A stretch of DNA of 64,000 bases from Nonomuraea sp. NBC_00507 (GCF_036013525.1 NZ_CP107853.1:11532001-11596000), one strand, 5' to 3'. Positions 17,845 to 29,699 are shown, numbered from the stretch's first letter. Numbers and translations: made by a program. The notes: generated from the letters alone by a model not told the origin.

Positions 17845-18692
17845 AAGAACAGCGTCATCAGCACCCAGACCGGCACCAGCGTCGTCACCAGCGAGTCGAG
17901 CCGGTCCATCAGACCGCCGTGGCCGGGCAGGATCGTGCCCAGGTCCTTGATGCCGAGATCCCGCTTGATCATCGACTCGATGAGGTCGCCCACGGTCGCC
18001 AGCAGCGCGGCCAGCGCGCCGATCAGCGCCCCCTGCCAGAGCGCGCCGCCGAGCAGCCACGTCACCAGCCACGCCCCGACCGCCGTGCACGCCACAAGCG
18101 ACCCGGCGAAGCCCTCCCAGGTCTTCTTCGGGCTGATGGCGGTCATCTGGTGCCTGCCGAACAACACGCCCGCGACGTAGCCGCCGATGTCGCTGGCCAC
18201 GGTCACCGCGAGGAAGATCACCACGCGGTGGTCGCCGTCGTCCGCCCGCAGCAGCAGGGGCACGAACGCCGCCAGCAGCGCGGGATAGAACAGCGTGAAC
18301 ACCGACGACGTCGCGTCGCGCACGTAGCCTTCCGTGCCGTCGCTGAACATCCGCCAGATCAGCAGCACCAACGCGAATATCACGAACGTGGCGAGCAACC
18401 AGACCGGCCCGCCCCAGTACGCCGCCGCCTGCGTCGCCACCAGGCCGCCGAGCACGGGCACGGCCGGCACGTTGATGTCCCGGGTGGCGAACGCCCTGGT
18501 CAGCTCCACCACGCCGACACCCACGGCGCCCACGACCACCAGGAGGAACAGCTCCTTGATCGTGTAGAGGGAGCCGAGCGCCAGCGCGCCCAGCACCACG
18601 CCGACGGCGATCGCGGCAGGCAGGTTCCGTCCGCTACGGCCGCCGCCGCTCGGACTGGTGCCAGCCGTAGGTTCTTCCACAGAGTTCTCCAT
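17841..18692 (-). CDS. cdsA: phosphatidate cytidylyltransferase
   Basis: 283-residue membrane enzyme that makes CDP-diacylglycerol from phosphatidate and CTP, the entry to phospholipid synthesis. About eight hydrophobic segments are present after a Gly/Ser-rich 25-residue cytoplasmic tail. The family signature is intact near the C-terminus: SMIKRDLGIKD, then LPGHGGLMDRLDS. ISPKKTWEGFAGS is a second diagnostic block. It follows frr as in most actinomycetes, separated by a hairpin. Confidence 0.95.
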   Translation of the reverse strand: MENSVEEPTAGTSPSGGGRSGRNLPAAIAVGVVLGALALGSLYTIKELFLLVVVGAVGVGVVELTRAFATRDINVPAVPVLGGLVATQAAAYWGGPVWLLATFVIFALVLLIWRMFSDGTEGYVRDATSSVFTLFYPALLAAFVPLLLRADDGDHRVVIFLAVTVASDIGGYVAGVLFGRHQMTAISPKKTWEGFAGSLVACTAVGAWLVTWLLGGALWQGALIGALAALLATVGDLIESMIKRDLGIKDLGTILPGHGGLMDRLDSLVTTLVPVWVLMTLFF

Positions 18693-18697
18693 GAGAC

Positions 18698-18727
18698 ACG
18701 GCCCCCGCCGCCTCGGGCGAGGGCCGT
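18698..18727 (-). terminator. hairpin between frr and cdsA
   Basis: ACGGCCC and GGGCCGT arms (18698-18704 and 18721-18727) enclose further complementary GC bases, giving a strong stem in the 68-bp frr-cdsA gap. There is no U-tract, so it may be an attenuator or a processing site, not a full terminator. Confidence 0.45.
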
Positions 18728-18760
18728 AGATGCCGGACCCGCTGTCCGCGGGTGCGCCGC

Positions 18761-19318
18761 TCAGACCTCGAGCAGCTCGGCTTCCTTGTGCTTGAGCAGC
18801 TCGTCGATCTTGGCGACGTGCTTCTGAGTGAGGTCGTCGAGCTCCTTCTCGGCCCGCCTGACCTCGTCCTCACCCGCGTCGCCGTCCTTGATCATCTTGT
18901 CGAGGATCTCCTTGGCGGAACGGCGGATGTTGCGGATGGAGACCTTCGCGTGCTCGCCCTTGTTCCTGGCGACCTTGATGTATTCCCTGCGGCGCTCCTC
19001 GGACAGCTCCGGGAACGTCACGCGGATCACCTGACCGTCGTCCGTCGGGTTGACACCGAGGTCGGAGTCGCGGATGGCCTTCTCGATCGCGCCCATCGAG
19101 CTCTTGTCATAGGGCTGGATCAGCACCATGCGTGCCTCGGGCACGTGGAACGACGCCAGCTGCTGGATCGGCGTCGGCGTGCCGTAATATTCGGCACTGA
19201 TCTTGTTGAACATCGATGGCGTGACGCGGCCCGTCCGGATGGTCGCGAAGTCCTCCTTCGCGACCGAGACGGCCTTGTCCATCTTTTCCTCGGCTTCGAG
19301 GAGGGTTTCGTCGATCAC
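18761..19318 (-). CDS. frr: ribosome recycling factor
   Basis: 185 residues, the standard length. It releases ribosomes from mRNA after termination together with EF-G. Typical blocks are [47 protein letters not shown] VIRVTFPEL, and the C-terminal helix [14 protein letters not shown]. The start is the GTG at 19318 (reading [13 protein letters not shown]), with GGGAG upstream; a longer in-frame start would add 14 non-conserved residues. It lies in the rpsB-tsf-pyrH-frr cluster. Confidence 0.96.
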   Translation of the reverse strand: MIDETLLEAEEKMDKAVSVAKEDFATIRTGRVTPSMFNKISAEYYGTPTPIQQLASFHVPEARMVLIQPYDKSSMGAIEKAIRDSDLGVNPTDDGQVIRVTFPELSEERRREYIKVARNKGEHAKVSIRNIRRSAKEILDKMIKDGDAGEDEVRRAEKELDDLTQKHVAKIDELLKHKEAELLEV

Positions 19319-19364
19319 AGCGGCTCCCTGTCGTCTACTAGCTGCCGGTGTCGGGCTCACTCCG

Positions 19365-21043
<1,679 letters not shown>

Positions 21044-21573
21044 TGCTCTTATTCCTTGTGGGATTTCGTCGTCGTGGGATTCGTCGTCGTGGATCGGGTG
21101 GGCGCCGGGGATCCGGTTGCCCACCCTTGGTCGTGCACGGCAGGCGCGTGCCGTCCTACAAGCCTTGCCTTGCCTTGCTCCGGCCCGGGCCGGCTCCGCC
21201 GCTGCTCCGCTGGCCATACTGCCCAGCCTCGCCGCGACCTACCACCTGAGCCCGGCCACCACCATCGGCCATGGCCTCCGGCGATCGGCCTCAGCAGACC
21301 GCCTGATCAGGATGGCGCGGGTCCGGCTCGCCGATCGCAGCTCAGCCGTTTGCCCAGTCAGGACACGTGCCTTGCGCATCGCCCAGCCGATGGGTGATTC
21401 GCCGTTATTCAGATGTCAGCTTGCCTTGCTTGCACTCAGCTTGCCCTCACCCGAGCACGTGGCGCCTTGCTTGCCCTCACCCGAGCCGTGGCGACGACCG
21501 CGGCCGCAACCCTGACCTTTGGTTCACACCATCAGTTCAGGACTGCCGCCCGCGGTCCTCACCGTCGCTCGGA
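21044..21573. other. 530-bp rpsB-tsf intergenic region with short repeats
   Basis: No gene is supported here. The region holds a 17-bp direct repeat, CTTGCCCTCACCCGAGC, at 21440-21456 and 21470-21486. Near tsf there is a tandem GGGATTTCGTCGTCGT / GGGATTCGTCGTCGT pair. A GC hairpin lies just after rpsB (about 21540-21558). Promoters for tsf could be here but none is clear. Confidence 0.5.
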
Positions 21574-22563
21574 TCAGGCCTGCTGCTCGGTCTCGCCCTC
21601 GGCGGCGGCCTCGGCCGGAGCGGCCTCCTCGGCAGCGGCCTCAGCCGGAGCAGCCTCTTCCGGAGCAGCCTCAGCCTCAGCCGGAGCAGCCTCTTCCGCG
21701 GCAACCTCGGCCGGAGCAGCCTCTTCCGCAGCAGCCTCGGCCGCAGCAGCCTCGGCCGGAGCGGCCTCGGCGGCGGCCTCGTCAGCCGTGGTGCCCTGCT
21801 CGATGAGCTCGCGCTCCCACTCGGCCAGCGGCTCGGCGGCGGCCGGCTTCTCGTCGCCGCGGGCGGCGCCGGAGCGGGCCATCAGACCGGCCGCGACACC
21901 GTCGGCCACGACCCTGGTGAGCAGGCCGACGGCGCGGATGGCGTCGTCGTTGCCCGGGATCGGGTAGTCGACCTCGTCGGGGTCGCAGTTGGTGTCGAGG
22001 ATCGCGACGACAGGGATGCCAAGCTTCTTGGCCTCACTGATCGCGATGTGCTCCTTCTTGGTGTCGACGATCCACACCGCGCTGGGCACGCGGCCCATGT
22101 CGCGGATGCCGCCGAGCGTGCGCTCGAGCTTGTCCTTCTCACGACGGCGCATGAGGAGCTCCTTCTTGGTGAGCCCCGAGGCCGCGACGTTGTCGAAGTC
22201 GAGCTCCTCGAGCTCCTTCAGACGCTGAAGCCTCTTGTGCACGGTGGAGAAGTTGGTGAGCATGCCGCCCAGCCAGCGCTGGTTGACGTAGGGCATGCCG
22301 ACCCTCGAGGCCTGCTCGGAGATGGCCTCCTGAGCCTGCTTCTTGGTGCCGATGAACAGAATCGTGCCGCCGTGGGCGACGGTCTCCTTCACGAAGTCGT
22401 ACGCACGATCGATGAAGGAGAGCGACTTCTGCAGGTCGATGATGTAGATGCCGTTGCGCTCGGTGAAGATGAAGCGCTTCATCTTCGGGTTCCAGCGCCG
22501 GGTCTGGTGACCGAAGTGAACGCCGCTCTCGAGCAGCTGTCGCATGGTGACGACGGGGGCCAT
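21574..22563 (-). CDS. rpsB: 30S ribosomal protein S2 with long Ala/Glu-rich tail
   Basis: 329 residues, about 70-90 longer than usual S2. The first 240 residues are canonical: [44 protein letters not shown], and [20 protein letters not shown]. The remaining tail is a low-complexity run built from [12 protein letters not shown] units. Acidic Ala/Glu tails on S2 occur in many actinomycetes, so this is not a fusion, but the length is notable. The start is the ATG at 22563, with GGAGG 9 bases upstream. Expression is probably from the leader region just upstream. Confidence 0.95.
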   Translation of the reverse strand: MAPVVTMRQLLESGVHFGHQTRRWNPKMKRFIFTERNGIYIIDLQKSLSFIDRAYDFVKETVAHGGTILFIGTKKQAQEAISEQASRVGMPYVNQRWLGGMLTNFSTVHKRLQRLKELEELDFDNVAASGLTKKELLMRRREKDKLERTLGGIRDMGRVPSAVWIVDTKKEHIAISEAKKLGIPVVAILDTNCDPDEVDYPIPGNDDAIRAVGLLTRVVADGVAAGLMARSGAARGDEKPAAAEPLAEWERELIEQGTTADEAAAEAAPAEAAAAEAAAEEAAPAEVAAEEAAPAEAEAAPEEAAPAEAAAEEAAPAEAAAEGETEQQA

Positions 22564-22785
22564 TTGCTGGTCCTCCAGGTCTGGGCGCCCTGCGGATGGG
22601 CGCGGTTCTCGGTTGTGCCGCGGCAACACGTCGGCTGCCGCCCTGATGCCCCGAACCCGCTCCAGCCGGGCCGTGGGCCCGGACCGATGGCGCGGTCCGC
22701 AGTGGGGCATGCGAAGTCGGCCTGTGGTGACAGGCCACCGAAAAGTCTACCTCCCACAACGCCCCTGGCTGACCGTCTGCGGTCA
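22564..22785 (-). promoter_or_regulatory. rpsB leader and promoter region
   Basis: About 200 bp precede rpsB. Reading towards rpsB, a perfect hairpin TGACCG-CAGA-CGGTCA (22770-22785 on the plus strand) is followed by GGTAGACTTTT, whose TAGACT is a plausible -10 of the ribosomal-gene type. A GC-rich leader with several short stems then runs to the GGAGG site. Autoregulation by S2 is known in E. coli; here it is only a possibility. Confidence 0.35.
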
Positions 22786-22849
22786 AACGGACATTCCCAC
22801 CCCATGCCCCTCGATCTCAGATCACATCGACCAACCCTGGCGCCCACCC

Positions 22850-23064
22850 GGCCTCAAGGTCCGGCCACATCGGCAGGCACCGGAAATCAACACGCCTCAA
22901 GCCCGGACCACATCGCCAGGCACCGCAGATCAACACGCCTCAAACGCGGACCACATCGCCAGGCACCGGAGATCAACGCGCCTCAAGGCCCGGACCACGT
23001 CGGCGCACATTGGCGACCAGTCGGCCTCAAGCCCGGACCGCATCTGCCGGGCCCAACGCGTCAG
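22850..23064. repeat. 43-bp tandem repeat, about five copies
   Basis: Units start at 22850, 22893, 22936, 22979 and 23022-23023, a period of 43 (44 at the last step). The common core is GCCTCAAGCCCGGACCACATC followed by a CAGGCACCGGAGATCAAC-like half. The first three copies are close to each other; the fourth and fifth have diverged. The array lies between rpsB and the end of the ArsR-family gene. It is too regular for chance, and there are no unique spacers, so it is not CRISPR. Confidence 0.85.
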
Positions 23065-23675
23065 CGCGCGTCATGATCCTCGGTGGGCAGGCCGGGAACC
23101 GGCCGCTTCGCGACCGGGAACAGATTGACCTGCACCTCGGCGATCCTGGCCCCGCTCGGCGCGTCCGCCTCCTCGCGGCCGCGGGCCGCGTACGGCTCGA
23201 TGAGCTTCTGGATCGCCTCGTTGAGGCGCACCATCTCCTCCGCGTCCACCCTGATCAGGCTCCGATTGAACCTGGTCGCGTCGCGCCACTCATCCGGCTC
23301 CTGGTCGATGCCGGCCAGCGCCCGATCGGCCTCCTCGTTCGCCTCGCGCCGGAACGCCTGCATCAACGACAGCTTGGCATCCCGGACGTCCGGCTGGTCG
23401 CCAGGCTGGACACCGACGTGGATCGACCGATTGACCGGCCGCCACACCCGCTCCCTGCCGTCCCCTCGGGGCGGCGCGTCCTCGACGAAGCCGTACTTGG
23501 CCAGCATCCGCAGGTGGTAGCTGGCCGCGCTGGGCGTGATGCCCGCGATCTCCGCCACTTCCGTGGCGGTGGCGCTGCCCTCGACCCCGAGCCTGTTCAG
23601 GATCATCAGCCGCGCCGGGTGGGCCAGCGCTCGCATCGCCTTGGGATCACTGAGCACGTCACTGTCCCGGGTCAT
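23061..23675 (-). CDS. ArsR-family winged-helix repressor
   Basis: 204 residues. The N-terminal helix-turn-helix shows RALAHPARLMILNRLGVEG, then TEVAEIAGITPSAASYHLRMLAKYGFVE, typical of ArsR/HTH_20 regulators. The C-terminal 110 residues are an unclassified helical domain; there is no metal-binding CxC motif, so it is unlikely to be a metal sensor. It is divergent from an MFS transporter, with three matched operators in the 69-bp gap. It probably represses both genes until a small-molecule substrate of the pump appears. The ATG at 23675 has no ribosome-binding site; a leaderless message is likely. Confidence 0.85.
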   Translation of the reverse strand: MTRDSDVLSDPKAMRALAHPARLMILNRLGVEGSATATEVAEIAGITPSAASYHLRMLAKYGFVEDAPPRGDGRERVWRPVNRSIHVGVQPGDQPDVRDAKLSLMQAFRREANEEADRALAGIDQEPDEWRDATRFNRSLIRVDAEEMVRLNEAIQKLIEPYAARGREEADAPSGARIAEVQVNLFPVAKRPVPGLPTEDHDAR

Positions 23676-23698
23676 GCGCCAACGGTACCCGGACAAGG

Positions 23699-23761
23699 TC
23701 TGAAGTATTGCCTTCAGAACTATGAAGGGATACTTTCATAAATTATGAAGCAATCCCTTCA
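23699..23761. promoter_or_regulatory. three evenly spaced GAAG-N6-CTTC operators
   Basis: TCTGAAG-TATTGC-CTTCAGA (23699-23718) is a perfect 7-bp inverted repeat. TATGAAG-GGATAC-TTTCATA (23721-23740) and TGAAG-CAATCC-CTTCA (23746-23761) repeat the same design. Their centres are 22 and 23 bp apart, about two helical turns, so bound dimers would sit on one face. The third covers the start codon of the MFS gene. This is the expected target of the adjacent ArsR-family protein. Confidence 0.75.
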
Positions 23762-25043
23762 CAATTCTCCTTCTCCCCCCGCCGACCCGCCACCCCTCCG
23801 CAGGCAACGCGACTACCGCCTCCTGTGGACCGCCCGTACGATCTCCATCACCGGCTCCGAGGTCTCCAAGCTGGCCATCCCCCTGACGGCGGTGACCCTG
23901 CTGACCGCCTCCCCGACCCACATGGGAATGCTGACCGCGGCCGCCTCGGTGCCCGCCCTCCTGTTCGCCCTCCAGTCGGGCGCCATCGCCGACCGGCTCA
24001 GGCGGCACCGCCCGCTCATGATCGCTTGCGAGCTCGTCTCCTGCGTGGCGGCCGCCACGGTCCCCCTGGCCTGGCTCCTCGGCCTCCTGAACGTGGCATG
24101 GCTGATCATCGTGGCCCTGGTGATCGGCACGGCCGGAGTGCTCTTCAAGGCGGCGAACTTCCCGCACCTGGCAGCCGTGGTGCCGCCCGCCCAGCACACG
24201 GAGGCGATGGCCGGCTTCCACGCCTCCTACTCGGTCGCCTCTGTCGGCGGCCCCAGCCTGGCCGGCTTGCTGGTCCAGCTCCTCACGGCCCCGCTGGCCG
24301 TACTGGCGGAGGCACTGTCCTTCCTGACCTCGGCCCTGCTGCTGCGCGCCATCCGCACTCCGGAGCGGAACGAGCCCGCCCCTTCCCGGGGTATGTGGCG
24401 CGATGTCACGACGGGCTTACGAGCCGCACTCACCCACCCGGTGCTCCGCGCCCTGCTGGCGGCGGGCGTCACGATCAACTTCTTCGCGATGGCGTACACG
24501 GCCGTTTACATGCTCTACATGGTGAACACGTTGGGCATCCCCAAGGGCATGATCGGCGCCCTCATCGCTCTCAACGGCGTGGGCGGCCTCCTGGGCGCCT
24601 GGATCACGGCCCGCCTCGCGAAGCGCTACGGCGAGAACCGCATCCTGCTCGCGGCGGTCATCTTCTTCCCCATGGAGATCCTGGCGGTGGGCCTGCTGAC
24701 CGGCCCTCTATGGTGGAAGCTCTCCCTGCTGGCCGTCACCGGAACGATCACAGGCGGCATCGTGGTGGCCTTCGCCACGTGCATGGGCGCGATCATCCTC
24801 CGCGAGACATCCCCGGAGCTGCGGGGCCGGGTGAACGCCACCACGACGTTCGCCGTCCAAGGTGTCCTGGCCCTCGGCGGCCTGGCCGGCGGCATCGCAG
24901 CCGACGTCCTCGGCCTGCGCCCGGTCATCTTCCTCTGCGCCGCCGGCATAGCCCTGAGCACCCTGTGGATCTGGACCTCCCCGCTACGCCCCCGCCGCCG
25001 CCCACCAGCCCCAGCCGCCCCGGATCCCCGGACTTGTTCATGA
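23745..25043 (+). CDS. MFS transporter (drug-efflux type)
   Basis: 432-residue inner-membrane protein with about 12 hydrophobic segments. DYRLLWTARTISITGSEVSKLAIPL opens the transporter. The family loop motif after segment 2 is GAIADRLRRHRPLM. The C-terminal tail is Pro/Arg-rich. The pattern matches the enterobactin/macrolide-type MFS exporters common in actinomycetes. It is divergent from the ArsR gene, and its own ATG lies inside the third operator. The exported compound is unknown. Confidence 0.88.
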   Translation: MKQSLHNSPSPPADPPPLRRQRDYRLLWTARTISITGSEVSKLAIPLTAVTLLTASPTHMGMLTAAASVPALLFALQSGAIADRLRRHRPLMIACELVSCVAAATVPLAWLLGLLNVAWLIIVALVIGTAGVLFKAANFPHLAAVVPPAQHTEAMAGFHASYSVASVGGPSLAGLLVQLLTAPLAVLAEALSFLTSALLLRAIRTPERNEPAPSRGMWRDVTTGLRAALTHPVLRALLAAGVTINFFAMAYTAVYMLYMVNTLGIPKGMIGALIALNGVGGLLGAWITARLAKRYGENRILLAAVIFFPMEILAVGLLTGPLWWKLSLLAVTGTITGGIVVAFATCMGAIILRETSPELRGRVNATTTFAVQGVLALGGLAGGIAADVLGLRPVIFLCAAGIALSTLWIWTSPLRPRRRPPAPAAPDPRTCS

Positions 25044-25141
25044 CCATGAAACCTGGCCCCTAGATCTGACTGACCGACGGAGTATCCACAGAACGGCGCT
25101 CGGCCCAATACCGCCCCAGCCGTCTCGAACACACTCCCGCC

Positions 25142-26056
<915 letters not shown>

Positions 26057-26138
26057 CCAGCGCGCTCCCCACAACGGACGGCGTCCGCAAGCGCAACCCC
26101 AGGGAAGGAACACCGGCGAAATGGACGATGAAAGGGGG

Positions 26139-27020
26139 TCATGCCCTCGGATGAGCTTGCCTGTACGCGGCCCGCAAGCGCTCGATCGAGACGTGCGTAT
26201 AGATCTGCGTGCTGTTCAGGGACGCATGGCCGAGCAACTCCTGAACACTACGCAGATCCGCACCGCCCTCCAGCAGATGGGTCGCGGCAGTGTGCCGCAA
26301 TCCGTGCGGCCCCATGTCCGGAGCCCCGTCCACCGCCGCCAGCCGCGCATGCACCACCCGCCGAACGGTCCCCGCATCGATGCGCCCTCCCCGCACCCCA
26401 AGGAAGAGCGCCGGCCCTGACCCCGCCCGGACCCACAGCGGCCGCCCGTAAATGCACCACCTGTCCAACGCCCGGAGGGCAGGCAATCCGAATGGCACCG
26501 AACGCTCCTTGCGCCCTTTGCCCAACACCCTGATGACGTGCCGATCCCGGTCCACGTCGTCGACATCGAGCGCGCACAGCTCGCTCACTCGCACGCCGGT
26601 GGCATACAGCATCTCAAGGAGAGCCTGATCCCGCAGTTCCTTGGGTTCCACCGTCACAGGCTCGGCCAGGACGGCCTGAGCCTGCTCCTGATCGAGCACG
26701 GAAGGCAAGGAGCGAGGCGCCTTGGCGCTTCCGAGGAGCAGCCCGGGGTCCACCGGCAACCAGCCCCGACGATGGCAGTAGGCGGTAAACGTACGAGCGC
26801 AGGCCGCCCTGCGCGCCAGCGTGGCCCGCGCTCTCCCCGCCCCATGCTGCTCGGCCAGCCACTCCCTGAGCACCCCGATGTCCAGGTCCTCGATCGGCCC
26901 GTCCAAGTGATCGAGCAGAGAGTTGACATCTGCCAGGTAGGCCCGGACGGTATGCGGCGAAACATCGCGCTCGAACCGCAGGTACCGGCCGAACTCGGCC
27001 ACCACCTCGTCCCTGCCCAC
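26139..27020 (-). CDS. xerC: tyrosine recombinase XerC
   Basis: 293 residues from the chosen start. It resolves chromosome dimers at dif together with XerD. The SAM-like N-terminal domain is followed by the catalytic domain with LYATGVRVSELCALD (Arg), VLGKGRKERSVPFG (Lys), MGPHGLRHTAATHLLEGGADL (His, Arg), LGHASLNSTQIYTHVS (His and the Tyr nucleophile). GGGGAGG lies 6 bases before the GTG at 27020 and favours it. A GTG at 27044 has no such site. It is convergent with the M23 gene. Confidence 0.93.
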   Translation of the reverse strand: MGRDEVVAEFGRYLRFERDVSPHTVRAYLADVNSLLDHLDGPIEDLDIGVLREWLAEQHGAGRARATLARRAACARTFTAYCHRRGWLPVDPGLLLGSAKAPRSLPSVLDQEQAQAVLAEPVTVEPKELRDQALLEMLYATGVRVSELCALDVDDVDRDRHVIRVLGKGRKERSVPFGLPALRALDRWCIYGRPLWVRAGSGPALFLGVRGGRIDAGTVRRVVHARLAAVDGAPDMGPHGLRHTAATHLLEGGADLRSVQELLGHASLNSTQIYTHVSIERLRAAYRQAHPRA

Positions 27021-27505
27021 TCCCGGCCTCCCCTTCAACGCCACCTAGAAAACGATCGTCCCACCGTCACCCAACCCCAAACACCACCTCGAGAACAACC
27101 ACGCAGTGACGCTCCCATCTACGCAATCACCGCCCAACCCCCGCGGACCCCCTGGCAAGGAGTGAAGAGCGCGCACTTCCCGCAGGCATGCAGCCGGCTC
27201 ATCCGCACAGCCCAGTTGGAGTATGTGGTGATAGTGGCGCTCATGCGCGGTCATGATGGGCGATTCGCCTGGCCATGCCTGCACGTCGCGGGCCGAAAAT
27301 GGTGCGGGCCACCGCACGATCCTCCGAGGGCTTGCACCGAGATCGAAGGAACATCAAGCGATGGCCGCAGACCCCAGTCTGTCGCCAGGCCCGGCCACCG
27401 GGGAAGCAAAACGAAAACCAGTGACCCCCACTTGTTGGCTTGTTGGAGGAAACCGCGTAAATCCGCCTCCTCACTCAGGGCAAGCCCGATCTTCCATTCG
27501 GGTCG
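27021..27505. other. dprA-xerC intergenic region, no supported gene
   Basis: 485 bp between xerC and dprA. Small open frames occur on both strands, but they show no family sequence, no ribosome-binding site and no codon bias that I can trust. No tandem repeat or clear promoter was seen. Confidence 0.5.
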
Positions 27506-29641
27506 TCATGCTCCCGCCCCTTGAGAACCGTCTGCCAGGGCGGGAAGGCCATCCTCGTGGCGTGCGAGATCGTCGTCGTCCGGGAACGGTGGTTCCTGGG
27601 TTGGATCCGCGTCCTCCGCAAGCCGCGGCGGCTCCAGGACAGTGGCTTCCGATACCTTGCGATACGCGGATCCTTGTTTGCGGAGACGCCAGCCGTCAGG
27701 GGAGCGCTCGATGTAGCCTGCCGCGGCCAGACCGCCCAGCGCGCTCAGGGTGGCGTCCAGGCCCAGCCCCGCCGCGACCGCTATGGAGGCCGGGCCGGCC
27801 CCGCCTCGCTTGGGGATCGCGTCGAGGACTCTTCTCGCTGACTCGTTGAGCCTGTCTCTCGGGACCGCTGGGGCCCGGATCTGCGGGGCCAGGTCGTCGC
27901 CTATCACGCCGACGAGTTCGATCATCTCCTCTGCTGAGGTGACGCATACCGCCTTGCGCTCGCGAAGGAGTCTGTGGCATCCGGCTGACATGCGTGATGT
28001 GACAGGGCCGGGTACGGCGGCCAGGTGCCTGTGGAGTGTCAGGGTGTGGGCGGCGGTGTTGAGAGCGCCGCTGCGCAGGGCGGCCTCCACCACGACGGTG
28101 CCCCTCGACAGGGCGGCTATCAGGCGGTTCCTGATGAGGAAACGCGCCCGGGTCGGATGCACTCCCGGCGGGCATTCGCTCACCACCACACCCTGATCTT
28201 TGACGGCCGCGAACAGGGTGTCGTGGCTGGTCGGGTAGCAGAAGTCCACGCCGCAGGCCAGGACGACGACTGTCGGCGAATCGGCGACCAGAGCTCCTCG
28301 ATGGGCCGCGGCATCCACCCCGTAGGCGCCACCGGACACGACAGTCCAGCCGGACTCGCTGAGGCCGACGCCGAATTCGGCCGCGATGTGCACGCCGTAG
28401 GCGGTCGCGGATCGGGCGCCAACCACGGCCACGGATTTGAGGCAGGAGAAGCGGAGATCCGCCGTGCCGTGCAGCCATAGTCCGAGGGGACGACTGGGAC
28501 CGAGGTGGTCCAATTGAGTGGGCCATTCCGGGCTGCCGGGAATGACCAGACGGGCGCCAGTTTTCTCCCCGGTTTCGAGATCGGCGGCGGGGTTCGCGGC
28601 AGCCAGCCGCGCATGCCAAGCATTCAGACGTGCCGTCAAGTTGGTGGGACGCTCCTGCCGGGCCTCCTGGACTGTGAAGTCCCCCGGAAGCGTGCGGGCG
28701 CGGATCGCCTGCGCCGTACCTACGGCTCCATACTGCGCCACGAGGCGACCCATGATCGTGTCACCGACGTCCGCTGCCCGCATGAGGGCGGCTCTTGCCT
28801 CGTACTCGACCGCCTGAGGATGCTCGGCCACCTCAAGAGATTCGACAACAGGCCGAGGGTGTCCGACCCGCTCCAGATCATCACCGTCGTCGCCCGGCAG
28901 GCTCTCCCTTACCTCGAAACGTTGGAGGGCCTCACGATGTTGGACGGCCGCACCATTCTGGGCGACTTCGCGCTGCTGGCTGGCGTCATGACCCTGGGCG
29001 ACTTCAAGACCCTGAGCGACCTCGCGATCCTGGGCGACCTCATGCCCCTGAGCGACCTCGCGATCGTGAGTGACCTCGCCATCCTGAGCGACCTCACCCT
29101 GAGCGGTCTCACGACCCTGAGCACGACCCTGAGCGGTCTCATGACGCTGGGCGGTCTCCCGACCCTGAGCGGTCTCATGACGCTGGGCGGCCCCACCATC
29201 GAGAGGCTCCTGATCGACTCCGTTGCGATCACTTATGTCAGCCTCGGCACCGATCGCCGAGGCGGTTCGTAGCGCGACTGACGGCACAGCTGGCGGCCCG
29301 GCAAGCGGCCAAGCATGCAGCACGGCAGACGCCCTAGCAGAGGGCCCAGGAAGCGGCACGACAGACGGCACGGCAGACGGCACGGCAGACGGCACGGCAG
29401 ACGGCACGACTGGCACCCCAGCAGACGGCACGACTGGCACCCCAACTGAGGGCACGGCTGGCGCCCGGGCTGGCGTCCCGGCTGAGGGCGAGGCTGACGG
29501 CGCTGCTGGCCTCTCAGCTGGTGGTGGTTGTTGGGGCGTGTGGGTGGTGGCCCAAAACGGGTGGTCGGGCGGTGGCGGTGAGGGTGCAAGCGGAGGGCTC
29601 TGTTCATCCCATTCGTGGCGTGAGGTCGTTGGTGGTGTCAT
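27506..29641 (-). CDS. dprA: DNA-processing protein DprA with a 280-residue repetitive N-terminal extension
   Basis: 711 residues; usual DprA is about 300-400. DprA binds single-stranded DNA and loads RecA. The conserved part begins near residue 280 (ARAALMRAADVGDTIMGRLVAQYGAV). The Rossmann-like core has VAVVGAR (404-410), SGGAYGVDAAAHRGAL (436-451) and FLIRNRLIAALSRGTVVVEA (501-520). A winged-helix end follows. Residues 1-60 are Pro-rich; about 62-98 are 4-residue AVPS-type repeats; about 153-236 are 6-residue EVAQDR/ETAQGR-type repeats. The ATG at 29641 is preceded by AGGAAAGGGTC, so the long form is probably made. It is 58 bp after yifB in the same transcript. Confidence 0.88.
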   Translation of the reverse strand: MTPPTTSRHEWDEQSPPLAPSPPPPDHPFWATTHTPQQPPPAERPAAPSASPSAGTPARAPAVPSVGVPVVPSAGVPVVPSAVPSAVPSAVPSVVPLPGPSARASAVLHAWPLAGPPAVPSVALRTASAIGAEADISDRNGVDQEPLDGGAAQRHETAQGRETAQRHETAQGRAQGRETAQGEVAQDGEVTHDREVAQGHEVAQDREVAQGLEVAQGHDASQQREVAQNGAAVQHREALQRFEVRESLPGDDGDDLERVGHPRPVVESLEVAEHPQAVEYEARAALMRAADVGDTIMGRLVAQYGAVGTAQAIRARTLPGDFTVQEARQERPTNLTARLNAWHARLAAANPAADLETGEKTGARLVIPGSPEWPTQLDHLGPSRPLGLWLHGTADLRFSCLKSVAVVGARSATAYGVHIAAEFGVGLSESGWTVVSGGAYGVDAAAHRGALVADSPTVVVLACGVDFCYPTSHDTLFAAVKDQGVVVSECPPGVHPTRARFLIRNRLIAALSRGTVVVEAALRSGALNTAAHTLTLHRHLAAVPGPVTSRMSAGCHRLLRERKAVCVTSAEEMIELVGVIGDDLAPQIRAPAVPRDRLNESARRVLDAIPKRGGAGPASIAVAAGLGLDATLSALGGLAAAGYIERSPDGWRLRKQGSAYRKVSEATVLEPPRLAEDADPTQEPPFPDDDDLARHEDGLPALADGSQGAGA
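28930..29190. repeat. 18-bp tandem repeats within dprA
   Basis: An 18-bp unit (such as GAGCGACCTCGCGATCCT) is repeated many times with variation. It encodes the six-residue EVAQDR/ETAQGR units of the DprA extension. The period is a multiple of three, so the frame is kept. Confidence 0.75.
29347..29458. repeat. 12-bp tandem repeats within dprA
   Basis: GACGGCACGGCA-type units of 12 bp encode the AVPS/VVPS repeats in the Pro/Val-rich part of the DprA extension. Several units are identical in a row near 29365-29410. Confidence 0.7.
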
Positions 29642-29699
29642 GACCCTTTCCTGGGCTTGGTGGGTGCGGGGTCGGGGGTTGTGGAGGTGGTGGCGCGCA

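Noticed and set aside
22850..23064. Possible CRISPR array
   Set aside because: The units abut each other with no unique spacers, and no cas gene is in the window.
27045..27317. 90-codon open frame directly upstream of xerC
   Set aside because: No ribosome site, no recognisable domain, and composition like the surrounding intergenic sequence.
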